From NCBI RefSeq assembly GCF_032854445.1, contig NC_088303.1, positions 15,631,501 to 15,695,500 on the forward strand: a DNA stretch of 64,000 nucleotides, written 5' to 3'. Below, in pieces: positions 13,954 through 24,625 of this stretch. The DNA is from Liolophura sinensis. Taxonomy: Eukaryota; Mollusca; Polyplacophora; Chitonida; Chitonidae. Positions within the stretch are counted from its first letter, which is position 1. The number at the start of each line of letters is the position of its first letter. Made by a program: the position numbers and the translations under genes. The notes under the pieces are model-generated. The model saw nothing but the letters and a program-made list of their open reading frames with translations, searched no databases and was not told where the DNA came from.

Positions 13954-16900
13954 ATTTTAAGATTGAGTTCCTTGGTGTTTGGAAAGCACCTATTAGATTT
14001 TAAAACCTGCATGTATGTGTACAGATTACAGACGAGTGAAACCATTATTTTCTATATGGTTGTCCATACTCTTGGATGTTTTGGGATGACATTAAACAGT
14101 TTCTGTGATTTACACCAGTTGTACACTTGCTACTTGTAGCTTTTAATCTATCTAACTTTGGTGTATCATTCTATCATATTTAATTCGAATTTCTTCAAAA
14201 CTCCGATAATCTTTAATTTTTAATGGCCTGACGTCAGTATAATTATACACCTACATGTATGATTAAAAGAATCAATGAATATTATGACTTATAACCCCAC
14301 GTCGACAGTTTGGCAGCCCTACTATGACCAGAACTAATCAAATGAACGAGGAGATATTTCCAGTACAGTCTGTGTTAATACTTCTCAAATACACGATTGC
14401 ATATCCATGTGGATCAAGAAGAAATACACTTACTAGTACAGTGTGTCTTCATAATCGCGTAAACGCGCCAGTACAGCGCATGCGTTTTGCATTCATGCAA
14501 GCACTTGATCGGTTAGTGTACAATGTAAATTTACATTAAAATGTGTCATTATTATACTTACACCATACACTTGACTGTTTGTTTGCTTATTTATGGGATT
14601 CTACTGAAAAATATTTCACTTACACAACTAGATGGAGGAAACCGCTGGCACAAACCGGGGGAAACCTACTACTATCCGCAGGATGCTGAAACCTTCCCAT
14701 GTATGTACGACCGGATAGGACTTGACTGTTTAATTCATGACTAAATCTGGTCCACACGAATCATTTCTTTTATCAAATGTCCAAGTTTTATAAACTGCTT
14801 ATCGTATCGAAGATATTAAATATTAATGCGCGTGCCTTATGTGTACATACAGTGTCCCTTTTTTTAAATGAATATATGGTAAGACTGTAACAAGGCAACA
14901 CCATCGTTATGTATGCTTGGCTTTTCGACTCGTATACTTAACAATTTTTCACTCAAAAAGATGTGTGCATTTATTTGTTTCATAGGTGTTTTACGCCGCG
15001 CTCAATAATGTTTAACTTATACGTCAGCAATATGATCAGAGGAAATAAGGCGTTTATGCAATAGAACTAACTTTTAACACACTTTACCTAATGAGAACAT
15101 ATCGTTTGGTTAAACAGTGCTTAACCTGATAAAACATCTGCTTCATATAGCCGATGATTACCGATGTTTACCGAACGTCGCCGACGTGACGTTGCTAAGC
15201 ATGCGATGCACACATTACAATCCTAGAAACAAACCTTACGCGCACACAGTCGGTATCATGTAGAGTTTGGCTCTGAAAAGACGTCTATGGAGACAATTTT
15301 CCGGTGTATTTATTACAATCTCAAGTAAACTTGTAAGTGAGAGAAACTTCTAGCGGAGGTACATAAACATACTTCAATTCTGGAGTGGGAATGTGTTTTG
15401 TGCCGAGCAATAATACATGACATGACGCGGCGTGATTGTGACGTCACAAACACAGCGTCACTACTTGTGCAGGTCATTCTAGCGTAAACTGACGTACTAC
15501 ACACTGAGGCGACTGATCACATGCGACAGGCGAGGTGTGTGATCTGGTTTTGTCAATGGTGGCCAGAATCTCACCACCTAATGACGTTTTCACTAATGTT
15601 GTTATGATGGTATGGAGCACGTTGATGACCAATAAGGACAAGCAGCCATGCAAGATAACTTTTCAGCAAAATAATGTAAGAAATATGAATTATCTATATG
15701 TGTTGTTTTGTACATGTACTGTATATAGAAAGAGAAAAATATTGGAAAATATTTTATTGTTTCGTGCCATTAATTTATTTAGTTATTCTTACCCACATTA
15801 TTTTTTTGTCTATATAAGTGTGTTTTATCTACATACTTATGCTATCCACTAATGTATTCCTCTCGTACGCTATAAGATGAGACTGAGAACTAGACACCTC
15901 TAGTCCGGCTATCATTATGTAGGCCAAATCACATAAACTTAAGGAGGTTATGCACCACAGATTTTTGGCAAAACAATCCATATTCGCCAATCAAACAAAA
16001 CCTTCTGTATTTACCACGCAAGGATACCTAAAATGATTGCCCATTAATAAATATCAGACTCGTTAACCTGTACTATTTATAGCGTTAAAATGATTTTAAA
16101 GTTTGAAAAACTTGTATGGGATCCACTTTAAAAATTTAAGAACTTGATTACCAGTTTTCAACGGTAACATGTGCACAGGCTGACGTTTTGTCACAGGTAA
16201 TTATTTGAGTCTAAAATAATAGTAAAAATTAGAATGCATTTGATCTGATGTCTTGGGTAGCTAGCCTCTTTCCCTGATAATGTATACCAATCATGACGCA
16301 AAGGCAAGTTGTTATTTCCTGAGAAAGTATTCCAGGGGATCAACAAGTGTCTGATAAGTGCTCTATCGATGAATATCCATGAAAAACCGAGAGCCTGACA
16401 AACGAAAAAAGGATTGATACACATTACGGCCAGATAAGAGTTTTGGCACTGATAAGGCGTCTTTGCAACTGCCCTATCAATGAATATCAAAAAAAAAAAA
16501 ATGATGACCTCAGAATACGAAAGAAAACAAAAATGTTCAAAACCTTTACTGTGACATAAGCTCAGAAGAACTGATTTAAACCACGTTCGGCTGAGTCACT
16601 TCCGCTGAAAGGAACGCACAACATCAGTTCGTCTTGTTTCAACAGAATTTCATTTATATCACAACGGTATCATCCCGTAATAGGAGACACTAGGCACGAC
16701 ACGTACTTTACCAAGTATGACTGTACTGAGAGATGACCGTCAAGGACATGGCGTATCCTTTTATTGTCAGAATGTATCAGGAATCCATCAACATTCTACG
16801 CCAACGGTAAAGTCTTTACAGTCACATCACATTGACGTAGAAACTCCATTTCAATGAGTTTTATGCATAGTCTGTTTTAAACTTGTTATATGTGTTTCTT

Positions 16901-17000
16901 TCAATACACCTTTATTGAAACACAGAACGTATTATGACAAACATGCAGTGCCTTAGGAGAAAAATGCTGTACAGTATAATATAATTTTCTGCTCGATGAT
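13954..17000. repeat. Array unit 6, diverged, with insertion
   Basis: Diverged copy starting at an internal unit position. It keeps the roughly 290-bp segment missing from units 1-4 and a single 175-bp block. It is interrupted at 16068-16503 by foreign DNA ending in poly-A. Confidence 0.85.
16068..16503 (+). mobile_element. Poly-A-ended insertion in array unit 6
   Basis: Compared with other units, 'cgttaac' and 'atgacctcag' are separated here by about 430 bp ending in a run of about a dozen A. This is the outline of a retroposed insert. Within it 'gatattcat-gatag' occurs twice, at about 16364-16380 and 16464-16480 on the minus strand, so it contains an internal repeat. The family is not recognised and no clear target-site duplication is seen. 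Confidence 0.55.
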
Positions 17001-17573
17001 TTGATAATCGAGGATTGCAGAGATAACGAACGCTATATTTAGCCGTGAGATTTTCATAGTAAAATTAATATTGTGTTTAATAAACAAAGAGAAGTATACA
17101 ATCCACCCTATTAAACTTTGACTATTGCAACATTATTCAAACAACCCTCACCCTCACCCCCAACCCAACCTCCAACCACCACCCACACCACTAAAGTTTT
17201 AAGATTGAGTTCCTTGGTGTTTGGAAAGCACCTATTAGATTTTAAAACCTCCATGTATGTATACAGCTTACAGACGAGTGAAACCATTATTTTCTATATG
17301 GTTGTCCACACTCTTGGGATGACATTAAACAGTTTCTGTGATTTACACCAACTATATAGTTGCTACTTGTAGCTTTCAATCTTCCTAACTTTGGTGTAGG
17401 CCTATCATTCTATCATATTAAATTCGAATTTCTTCAAAACTCCGATAATCCTTAATTTTTAATGGCCTGACTTATTATTATGACTTATAACCCCACGTCG
17501 ACAGTTTGGCAGCCCTACTATGACCAGAACTAATCAAATGAACGAGGATATATTTCCAGCACAGTCTGTGTTG
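17001..17573. repeat. Array unit 7, terminal fragment
   Basis: The last copy covers only the first part of the unit, with part of the extra segment. It stops abruptly after 'cacagtctgtgttgattt', where unrelated sequence starts. This is the right edge of the array. Confidence 0.85.
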
Positions 17574-17693
17574 ATTTAACTGCCAACCACATGTATTTCC
17601 AGTGAAAGTTCATAAATATTTAAGATCACCAGGATAACACATGCTTTGGAATTTAAGATCATACACAATGAATGTTCTTAGATAGTTAAGTAT

Positions 17694-18250
17694 TTATTGT
17701 CAGTTCTTAAAAAAGCAGGAAAGGTGGTAGTCTTCATCACTATACTTTAAAAATCCGAGTGGCTTTTAAATCAACCATTTAACTGTAACCATACTTGATC
17801 TCTCAAGTACGTTCAGAGAAAAATGTCAAAATATTAACATCCCTAGATAAGCATGACTTTAAATTGTATTTACATTAATGTTGTCAGTCCTGGGGGAAAA
17901 AAGCTGAAGAATGAAGCCTGTACAAAAATCCCGAAAATGTCATTACTACACTTTAAAAACCAATGGCTTTAAAATTAACTATCTCATTTAAATGACCATG
18001 ATACTTCACATCCGAACAATGTAAGAGAAAGTTTTCAAGATATTAAACAAGACTTGGACATGTTTCTTGGAAATTCATATGATACGCATTAGTGTTGTCA
18101 ACTCTCAAAAATGCAGGAGAGTCAAAATAAAACATTGCAAAACTTCCCCCACAACATGCTACAATGGCTTTAAAATCAGCTACCGCATTACAACCATACT
18201 CTAACTCGAAACAATGAAGGTTTTACAATTATTGTATGTCACCAGAATAA
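17694..18250 (+). repeat. Degenerate tandem repeat, about 180-215 bp period
   Basis: Three diverged copies start near 17694, 17877 and 18091 with variants of 'ttgtcagtcct'. Each continues with '-tactttaaaaa-', 'ggctttaaaa-caac/act' and a late 'gagaaa-tttcaa-atatt'-like segment. No coding potential is seen. The flanks 17574-17693 and 18251-18520 hold nothing recognisable. Confidence 0.55.
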
Positions 18251-18520
18251 AACATTCAGAAATTTTTACCAAACATTCAACATCATGGAATAATGAACCA
18301 GACAGATCTGCCTTGGATATCAAGATGTCTTCATTCTATTTAAACTTGGTCAGTGAGTGCAGCTGACATGTCTGAAAGTCATTTGTGTGGTATTTTGCAT
18401 GCTTGGAAAGTTTAGTAATAAAGGTAATGACTTTTCTCGGCATTGGAGTTTCATCCTTTAATCCAACAATAATCTCAAACAAAAGTTAAACTATTATAAA
18501 CAGTTGGTGGGTATGCCAAA

Positions 18521-19290
18521 AGTTATGTGCACGACTGCCGTCAGTTTCTAAATTTAGCTTGCCACTGTTTACATACGCTGAGTTCGGCGCCTGCAGTCTG
18601 CCTCTGCCTTAGAATATTCCAGAATGCGCTCAGTTCGGTGCCTGTTTACATCAAGTGTTCAGGAATTTTCTTATTCTAGACAATTCCACCAGGCTATATA
18701 AGACCTATGAAAGCAGGTCAAAAGGGAAGAACGGAGAGAACGAGAGAACGGAGAATTATTGAGAGTTTTGGATGCTTTCGCTGTGTATTACCTTAGTAGG
18801 CCTTTTGTGCTGAATTTTGGTGTCTTTATAGTCTCTGGCTTTGTTATATCCCATCTCCACGGAGCACTTGTTCAGTCTGAACTTGTATGTTTAATTTGTG
18901 CTCTTGTATACACAGTGCTTATTAGTACACGGACCCTGTCTGTGGAATTTTGTGTATATTTCGTCACACACTCAGCTATACTGTGGATTTTCCCTCTTGT
19001 AAATTTGCCTCTGAGCATTTATGCCTGTGTGGTATATATTGTGGAATATATGCGTCCGTTTGGACTTTTGACACCGTAAGTACTTTAGCATTTGTATAGA
19101 TACTGCTATCCTTTCTTGTTAAACTTAAGTACTTTAGTATTTGTATAAGTCTTATTATCTGTTTTTGTTAAACCTAATAAATTGTTGTAAAATAAAATCT
19201 GCTGGTTTTGGTTACTTTTTTGTGCGGCTAAACTGTCATGTATTTCGAACAAGCCATCTCTTTATAATACAGACAGTTTGGGTCGTAACA
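18521..19290 (+). mobile_element. Probable solo LTR of an LTR retrotransposon
   Basis: The stretch has LTR architecture. An upstream part holds two imperfect copies of 'gcgctcagttcggtgcctg'. A TATA box follows at 18694-18702, then a purine-rich leader, and AATAAA signals at 19176-19181 and 19191-19196 before an end reading 'gggtcgtaaca'. No gag, pol or second LTR is seen nearby, so it looks solo. Boundaries are estimated and I found no convincing target-site duplication. The 106-codon reading frame across it has no ATG and is not called. Confidence 0.55.
18694..18702 (+). promoter_or_regulatory. TATA box in the LTR
   Basis: 'ctatataag' lies just upstream of the purine-rich 'aagggaagaacggagagaa' stretch, the expected promoter position within an LTR. 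Confidence 0.45.
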
Positions 19291-19317
19291 CAAATTAAAA
19301 ATATAATAAACTGCCAA

Positions 19318-20092
19318 CTAGCACACAAGTCCTGGGATCAGATCAAAGGGATGAGCAATTGCTTCATTGTCTGCAAATAGGATATACTCTGCTGCACCAT
19401 CATTTCTGAGGTTGTCACTACTGTACACCAGCAATGGTGAACTCACATGCTCTGGTTTCTGAAACATATAACAGACACAGCGTCTAATCAATGCAGCTAA
19501 CAAGGTATTGTGACAAAGACTACAAGGCTAAGAATAATAGAAAAGTAGTTCACAATGAAGAATCAATAGATGAATATATATCCCTTCCTATGGAGAAAAT
19601 ATGTTAAATTTAGAGTGAAATCTTAAATATGGATTATTGCTCAATTGGGTGTATTGGGCTCCTTAAACACAAGTCATTTAGAATTCATTACACCATTTAA
19701 CTTGATACAGTTAAAGGATATACGAGAACCTCGATTTTATTTCTTAATACATGTAGCCTGCTGTGGTAACGTCAAATGTAAAACAATGAATAACACATCA
19801 AGAAAGGAAGCTAATATTCGACCACAAACACATGGTCTATTTCGTTAAATGCACTGACACTGAGTACTTGGGTGAACTACATTCGGAAATTTCTCCACCT
19901 TTTTTCATGCCTCTATAATAGGTTTCAGGCGATTCTCACCTACAGACTCACAAAAATAGTTGTAAAATGTAAACTTACGGATCTTTCCTCACAAAGGTTT
20001 TCTGGCAGGCATTCCTTCAAGACAGTTGGTGAGACAGGCAGTGAGCAGTAAAAACCAGAAAGCAGAAAATGAAAAATGGTGAAGTCAAGATA
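19318..20092 (-). CDS. Two 3'-terminal exons of an unidentified minus-strand gene
   Basis: Exons: 20092-19979 and 19458-19318 (minus strand). The first follows an acceptor 'tctgttttgtacatag' and ends at a GTAAGT donor. The second follows 'gttatatgtttcag' and ends in TAG. Lengths are 114 and 141 nt, both phase 0, and they join without a stop into 84 codons. The upstream exon encodes a segment with hydrophobic residues ('FTIFHFLLSGF') followed by a cysteine-containing stretch ('LKECLPENLCEERS'). The terminal exon encodes 'PLLVYSSDNLRNDGAAEY' and ends 'DLIPGLVC'. I do not recognise the family. Earlier exons should lie above 20.1 kb but could not be assigned. The stop codon is only about 30 bp from the end of the solo LTR, so the 3' UTR probably runs antisense through it. 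Splice sites and continuous frame are seen; gene status is inference. Confidence 0.5.
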
Positions 20093-20848
20093 CTATGTAC
20101 AAAACAGATACATGTATGTAGTCATTGAAAATAAACTCAGCCAACTGAAGTATAGTCTCCACTGACTTTGTCTTGAAAGATTTTTTATCTGTTCATTGAC
20201 AAAAATATATCACCAATGATTGAACATTAATTTGTTATGTCTGACCAACAGATTTTTACATTAGACCTTGAAACATATTAAAGTACTGATTTCTTGATTA
20301 TTTATGATTGATTCATTGATTGGTGTTTAATGCCCTGCTTGAGGAGTTTATGAAAACAAGCGTAAACCTTTTCCAGGGACCTGACAATAAAAGTTTTATT
20401 GTGCTTTTGGTAGAGTTTCTTATTTTTCTCTTAATGTCAAATTCTTTAAAATCCCTCTCTTTTTTATTAGCCAGAATAAGGAAAAAGAGATTTTCATACC
20501 CGACTTACCCCACTTTTTTGACAGAGCTGGGTTATGTCCAACAAAGCATTTTTTTAAAGATGACTTCATGTAAATATTTTCATGTAGTCACTTCTTTACT
20601 ATGATGAGTGGGCCAGCACCGACAGGAGACATGTTTGAGCCAGTGATCTTGTTGCTGACAAGCAAAAGAAATTTTCCTACATGCACAACAGGTCTCTCAT
20701 ACAATATATAACTACTGTGTGTCTTTCACTGGCATTAAAAAATTTTTATCGGCTTCAGTTTTAGATGTTTCCATAGCATTTAGGATCTTCTCTTTCTCAG
20801 AATTTGTTGACTGGGTCACATCCAGTATCCTTTTGCTGTAAGTATTCA

Positions 20849-21140
20849 ATCAGGCCGTCCACTTCGGGAGCGGTAGATCCAGGATCAACTTAAGACTTTA
20901 AAAGAGGAAGTTGTAATTTCCTCGCTTAGCGTTTAGTATGAAAGGGGTAGTGCTACGACTGGTTGACCCGTATCAGTATAATGGCTCGGGCTTACTTGCC
21001 CTCGGTAAGTCGTCTCAGTGAAGCCGCCCTAGTTAAAAGAGCCGGGGAAATCCGTCCTGCAACAAGGACGGCACATTACATACACCCTAAGGATTCCTTC
21101 GTCGTCATATGACTGAAAAATTGTTGAGTACGACGGTAAA
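20849..21140 (+). repeat. SINE, 'gttgagtacgac' tail family
   Basis: Contains 'cagtataatggctcgggctt', 'gagccggggaaatccgtcct' and a 3' part 'cgtcgtcatatgactgaaaa' followed by 'attgttgagtacgacggtaa'. I associate this ending with a widespread molluscan SINE. Its relative at 36290-36545 shares the cagtataatg block and the tail. Confidence 0.65.
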
Positions 21141-21589
21141 TAATGTGTGTAGCTGAAACATTTGTCATCATGTCTTCACCAAATTAGAAATTTTATCCAG
21201 GTTTGGATCTGTAATACACATAATGGTTCTCTTACTGACAAATGCTTATGGGTGTGTAGCTCACATAAACCTTGACTTGTAGACAAACCTTGTTATCTTC
21301 ACCGCTGTCTGAGGGAAAATGCTATTATTTATAGCGTGAATAAAGAAGATGACCCAAAGAAATGTGCCCGCATATTCATTTAAACATCGCTCAGAAGTAC
21401 ACATAAAATTATTCTCTTTCAGAAAAAAATGTTCTTTTCTGTAGCGAATAAAAAAAGACAAACGTGGCACACCACAAAGAGTAACATCTTCTGGGGACAT
21501 GCGCACCTACAAAAAGTATTATTTTTATCCATAAGAAGGTTTCATACATAGATATAAATACCAGCATCTAACAAAAAGAGATTATAATT

Positions 21590-22360
21590 ATGCCCGCCAC
21601 AGTTATATTGTTGTTTACAAGGAAGTTTTGTCCTCTCGCGCAAAGAGTTGATCCCTGTCAAAGTATTATTTGGGACAGAACATTGCCCTCTTCTAGCAGT
21701 GTATTTCACGGCTTGGGGACAATTAAAATTGCCTGGGAGTCAATGGTAGCACTAATTACATAGAGTACCATTTGCCCAAACAACAATTCTTACAGGCCCC
21801 ATCAAAAGCAATATTTGTTCGTGGGGAAAAGGTTTTGTACACTATAAAACAATATGATTTGTCTGGAAAACAATAATTAGAGACAAGAGAGAGAGAAGCA
21901 TTTATTTCGATATGACAGTATGATAATGTACTCAACAGACAACCACGTGTGTCGGCCGGTCGGGATTATAATTATGCTTATGTGGCATTACATAGAATAA
22001 CATTTCTCTGGAAGAGAAGCTTATACAAGCAGTATAGCAATTTTGTGGAAGACAAAGATTACATGTACATTATTTACGGCATCAGCTAAAATGTTATTTG
22101 AGCTACAAACAGTAATATTTGTCAAGAAGATAATATAATCATTAGTGCTACACACATTCTGTAGGCTAAAGGCAGTATAGTATGGGGGATGAGGAATAGA
22201 CGGGCCACGGACTAACAACTACTCTGGAAGACAAAAATCTGCGATATTATTAGAATTACGGATACTCACATTTCAGGGAGACAATAATTATTTGTTGTAT
22301 GTAGTTTGATCTAACGTCAAACCACCCACAGTGGTCCGAACATTTCTAACCTAGTAATAC
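21590..22360. repeat. Dispersed repeat, copy A
   Basis: Matches 24060-24625 in the same orientation over several blocks: 'tttgtacactataaaa' (21833 and 24315), 'tctggaaaac', a 'gatatgac-gtat-ataa' block, 'gacaa-cacgtg' and 'acc-cc-cagtgg'. Divergence is high. Nothing coding is seen, and the element type is not recognised. Confidence 0.55.
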
Positions 22361-24059
22361 ACTTATCCCAGCAGGACTGCATCCTTCAGGTGTGGCTACC
22401 TTTACAGCATCATGGAGTGGTGATATAGTAACGGTCAGTTGGTGTAGTATTAGCTATGGAAACCGAGATGTCCACAACGGCGCTATTTCGCTGCCTGGAC
22501 AATATCACAATTCCAGGCCCTCGCGAGTTTTTATTATACGCGTTCGGATCAAAACGGACACAACCACGCGCGAAGGGGCGAAAGAGCAAGACTTGGTTTC
22601 AGTTGTTTCTAGATCCTCTTTCATAAACATGAAACTTTAACATGCTTAAATCAGTTTTAATATAAGCGATTAGACAATGCAACAACAACAATGTAATGCT
22701 GTGTCAGGATATAGGCATACACTGTGTGGCGATGAGCCAGAGGTGTGCTGTAGCTATTGGCGAAATATATGTGTATTAATCATATCAGAGGCATAATTAA
22801 TCGCAACACTTACGTACATGTGGTGTATATATGCAGCTGATTACTGTTTATAAATCTGCTCATATCTTGCTCACGTCAGACGCCGTATAGGCCTACACAC
22901 GTAGACGAGGCCTATAGCCTAACCTATATGCATGTATGCCTTCAGTTTAGTGTTATGACAACTAATAGTTTTGCTGCCGACAACTGAAAGCACGAATGTT
23001 TTTGCGTAATTAAACTTTAAATGTAGGAAGTCACCTGTATATATTATTAGCAATTTTAATATACGTTATTTCTTTGGAATATTGCAAACTTATACAAATC
23101 ATGTACACGGTCGTCAGTTAAATCCCACCCAACACGTGCAGCGTGTATTCAACGATGGTCACGTCATCTGAAGTACAGGCCTAATGATTTAAATCAGCTA
23201 CACCATGATACAACTTTTTATCAATGAAGGCATTTACGAACAATATGTTGTTCGAGATATTTCACCCAGATGGCTTACCGTTCCTACGGCTTGGTTTTGG
23301 GTGAAGGAAATGGGGATTAAGCCCATGGACTCACGAATACATAATATATGCATGGATATAAAAAATAATGAAATAATCTTCTCGTTCTGCTGGTACATTT
23401 ATTTACTGTTCTTATCAATTTCCCATTTGGTTGATTTTACTTGAGCATTGTGCATTTTTATCTGCTGGCATTATATATGGGGTACATTATATTTTACCTA
23501 TCCTACACCATAAAATAATATTTCGTCGCTGTTACTCCATAACATTTACAAATCCATAAAAGTACGAAATACAAATTCATAAAAGACGGCTTAGAACGGA
23601 CTCGGAATCTACGTTTATACTTAAATAGCCATATATAGGTAAATGTTTATATGATGTATATGATGTAATTTTTACATATCCGCCTCAAGCAACGCCAAGG
23701 CTCAGGTCTTTTTCATTCGAAATTGAAAGAATGCAGTGCATGTTAAAATTTCAGAGACTCTTAAAAATGAGTTTGTCACCTCAATTAATAAGATGATCAA
23801 CGAATACAGGTCCGAAAATTTCGCACACGCGCCTATGAGTCTGGCGAGATGGCGATAGAAAGCTATAGGCTTTCATAATTTGTCGTATACATACGTGATA
23901 TATAGACCTATATGTAGGCGGGAAACTTTTTTCCGATTTCAACCGTGAACATGGACCGTAAAGCTGTCAACTTGACCACTTAAAATGAGCTGGTCCAGTC
24001 CGTTACATCTGGCTAAGTGAGTTAAGCTAAGGCACATTTGGTTGAGACACATTCATTAT
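22361..24059. other. No gene recognised
   Basis: 22400-22620 is more GC-rich than its surroundings, with several CpG, and might be a small regulatory patch. The remainder is AT-rich. No exon with paired splice sites and a plausible protein was seen. Confidence 0.3.
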
Positions 24060-24625
24060 CTAGACTATATAGTAGTATCTGCCATAAAGTCATTGGTTAT
24101 CTGCACAGCGGCATGCAGCCAGCTTTGTCTAGAAGACAGCCATTAAGTCAGTAAGGTTTGTCTACAAGGCAAGGGTTAAGTGAACTACACGCACAAGAAT
24201 TTGTAAGCTCTACAATAATTATGTGGAAGACAAGGGTAATGCGAATTACACATTTGCCAAAAGAACAATATTTACACCTCCCACAGGCAGTAATATGTTT
24301 TTTTAGGGACAAGGGTTTGTACACTATAAAAACAAGATGTCTTATCTGGAAAACGACGATCTTGTGAACTACAGGAGTCAGTAGCATTTGTCTAGATATG
24401 ACCATATAATAACGTGCTGAGCAGACAATCACGTGGGCCTGGGTTATTATTATGCTGATGTGCATTATACTGACAGTTACGTTTAACCAGAAGGCACATG
24501 TAGTTTTGTCTCGACTATAACACACATAACATCCGCCGTATATAGGCGAATAGCTCGACTGTTGTGGATCACTTCACTTGGCGTGAAACCACCCCCAGTG
24601 GTGTGAACAGTTCTAACCTATGGCT
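24060..24625. repeat. Dispersed repeat, copy B
   Basis: Diverged partner of 21590-22360, about 2.4 kb downstream in direct orientation. The 125-codon minus-strand ORF across it (24148-24525) is composed of this repeat and has no counterpart in copy A, so it is not called as a gene. Confidence 0.55.

Larger units (their letters stand above)
1018..17573. repeat. Macrosatellite array, unit about 2,728 bp
   Basis: The same sequence recurs in direct orientation. The landmark 'ttgataatcgagg' occurs at 1018, 3750, 6478, 9206, 11934 and 17001. The first four units are almost identical (spacing 2,732, 2,728, 2,728, 2,728). Later copies carry substitutions, an extra segment, deletions and an insertion. 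No unit has a convincing gene: the longest ORFs (63-89 codons) lack recognisable domains, and some are interrupted by single-base changes in other copies. Each unit contains two decayed SINE pieces, an internal direct duplication and a perfect palindrome 'tgtgacgtcaca'. It is probably non-coding tandem DNA. Promoter activity of the palindrome is only inference. Confidence 0.95.

Noticed and set aside
18759-19079. 106-codon hydrophobic ORF
   Set aside because: No ATG start, and it lies within the transcribed part of an LTR with no conserved protein features.
20309-20345. SINE tail 'gattggtgtttaatgccctg'
   Set aside because: Too short and diverged to annotate as an element. Similar scraps lie near 35715-35760.
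24148-24525. 125-codon minus-strand ORF
   Set aside because: Coincides with a dispersed repeat whose other copy does not keep the frame.
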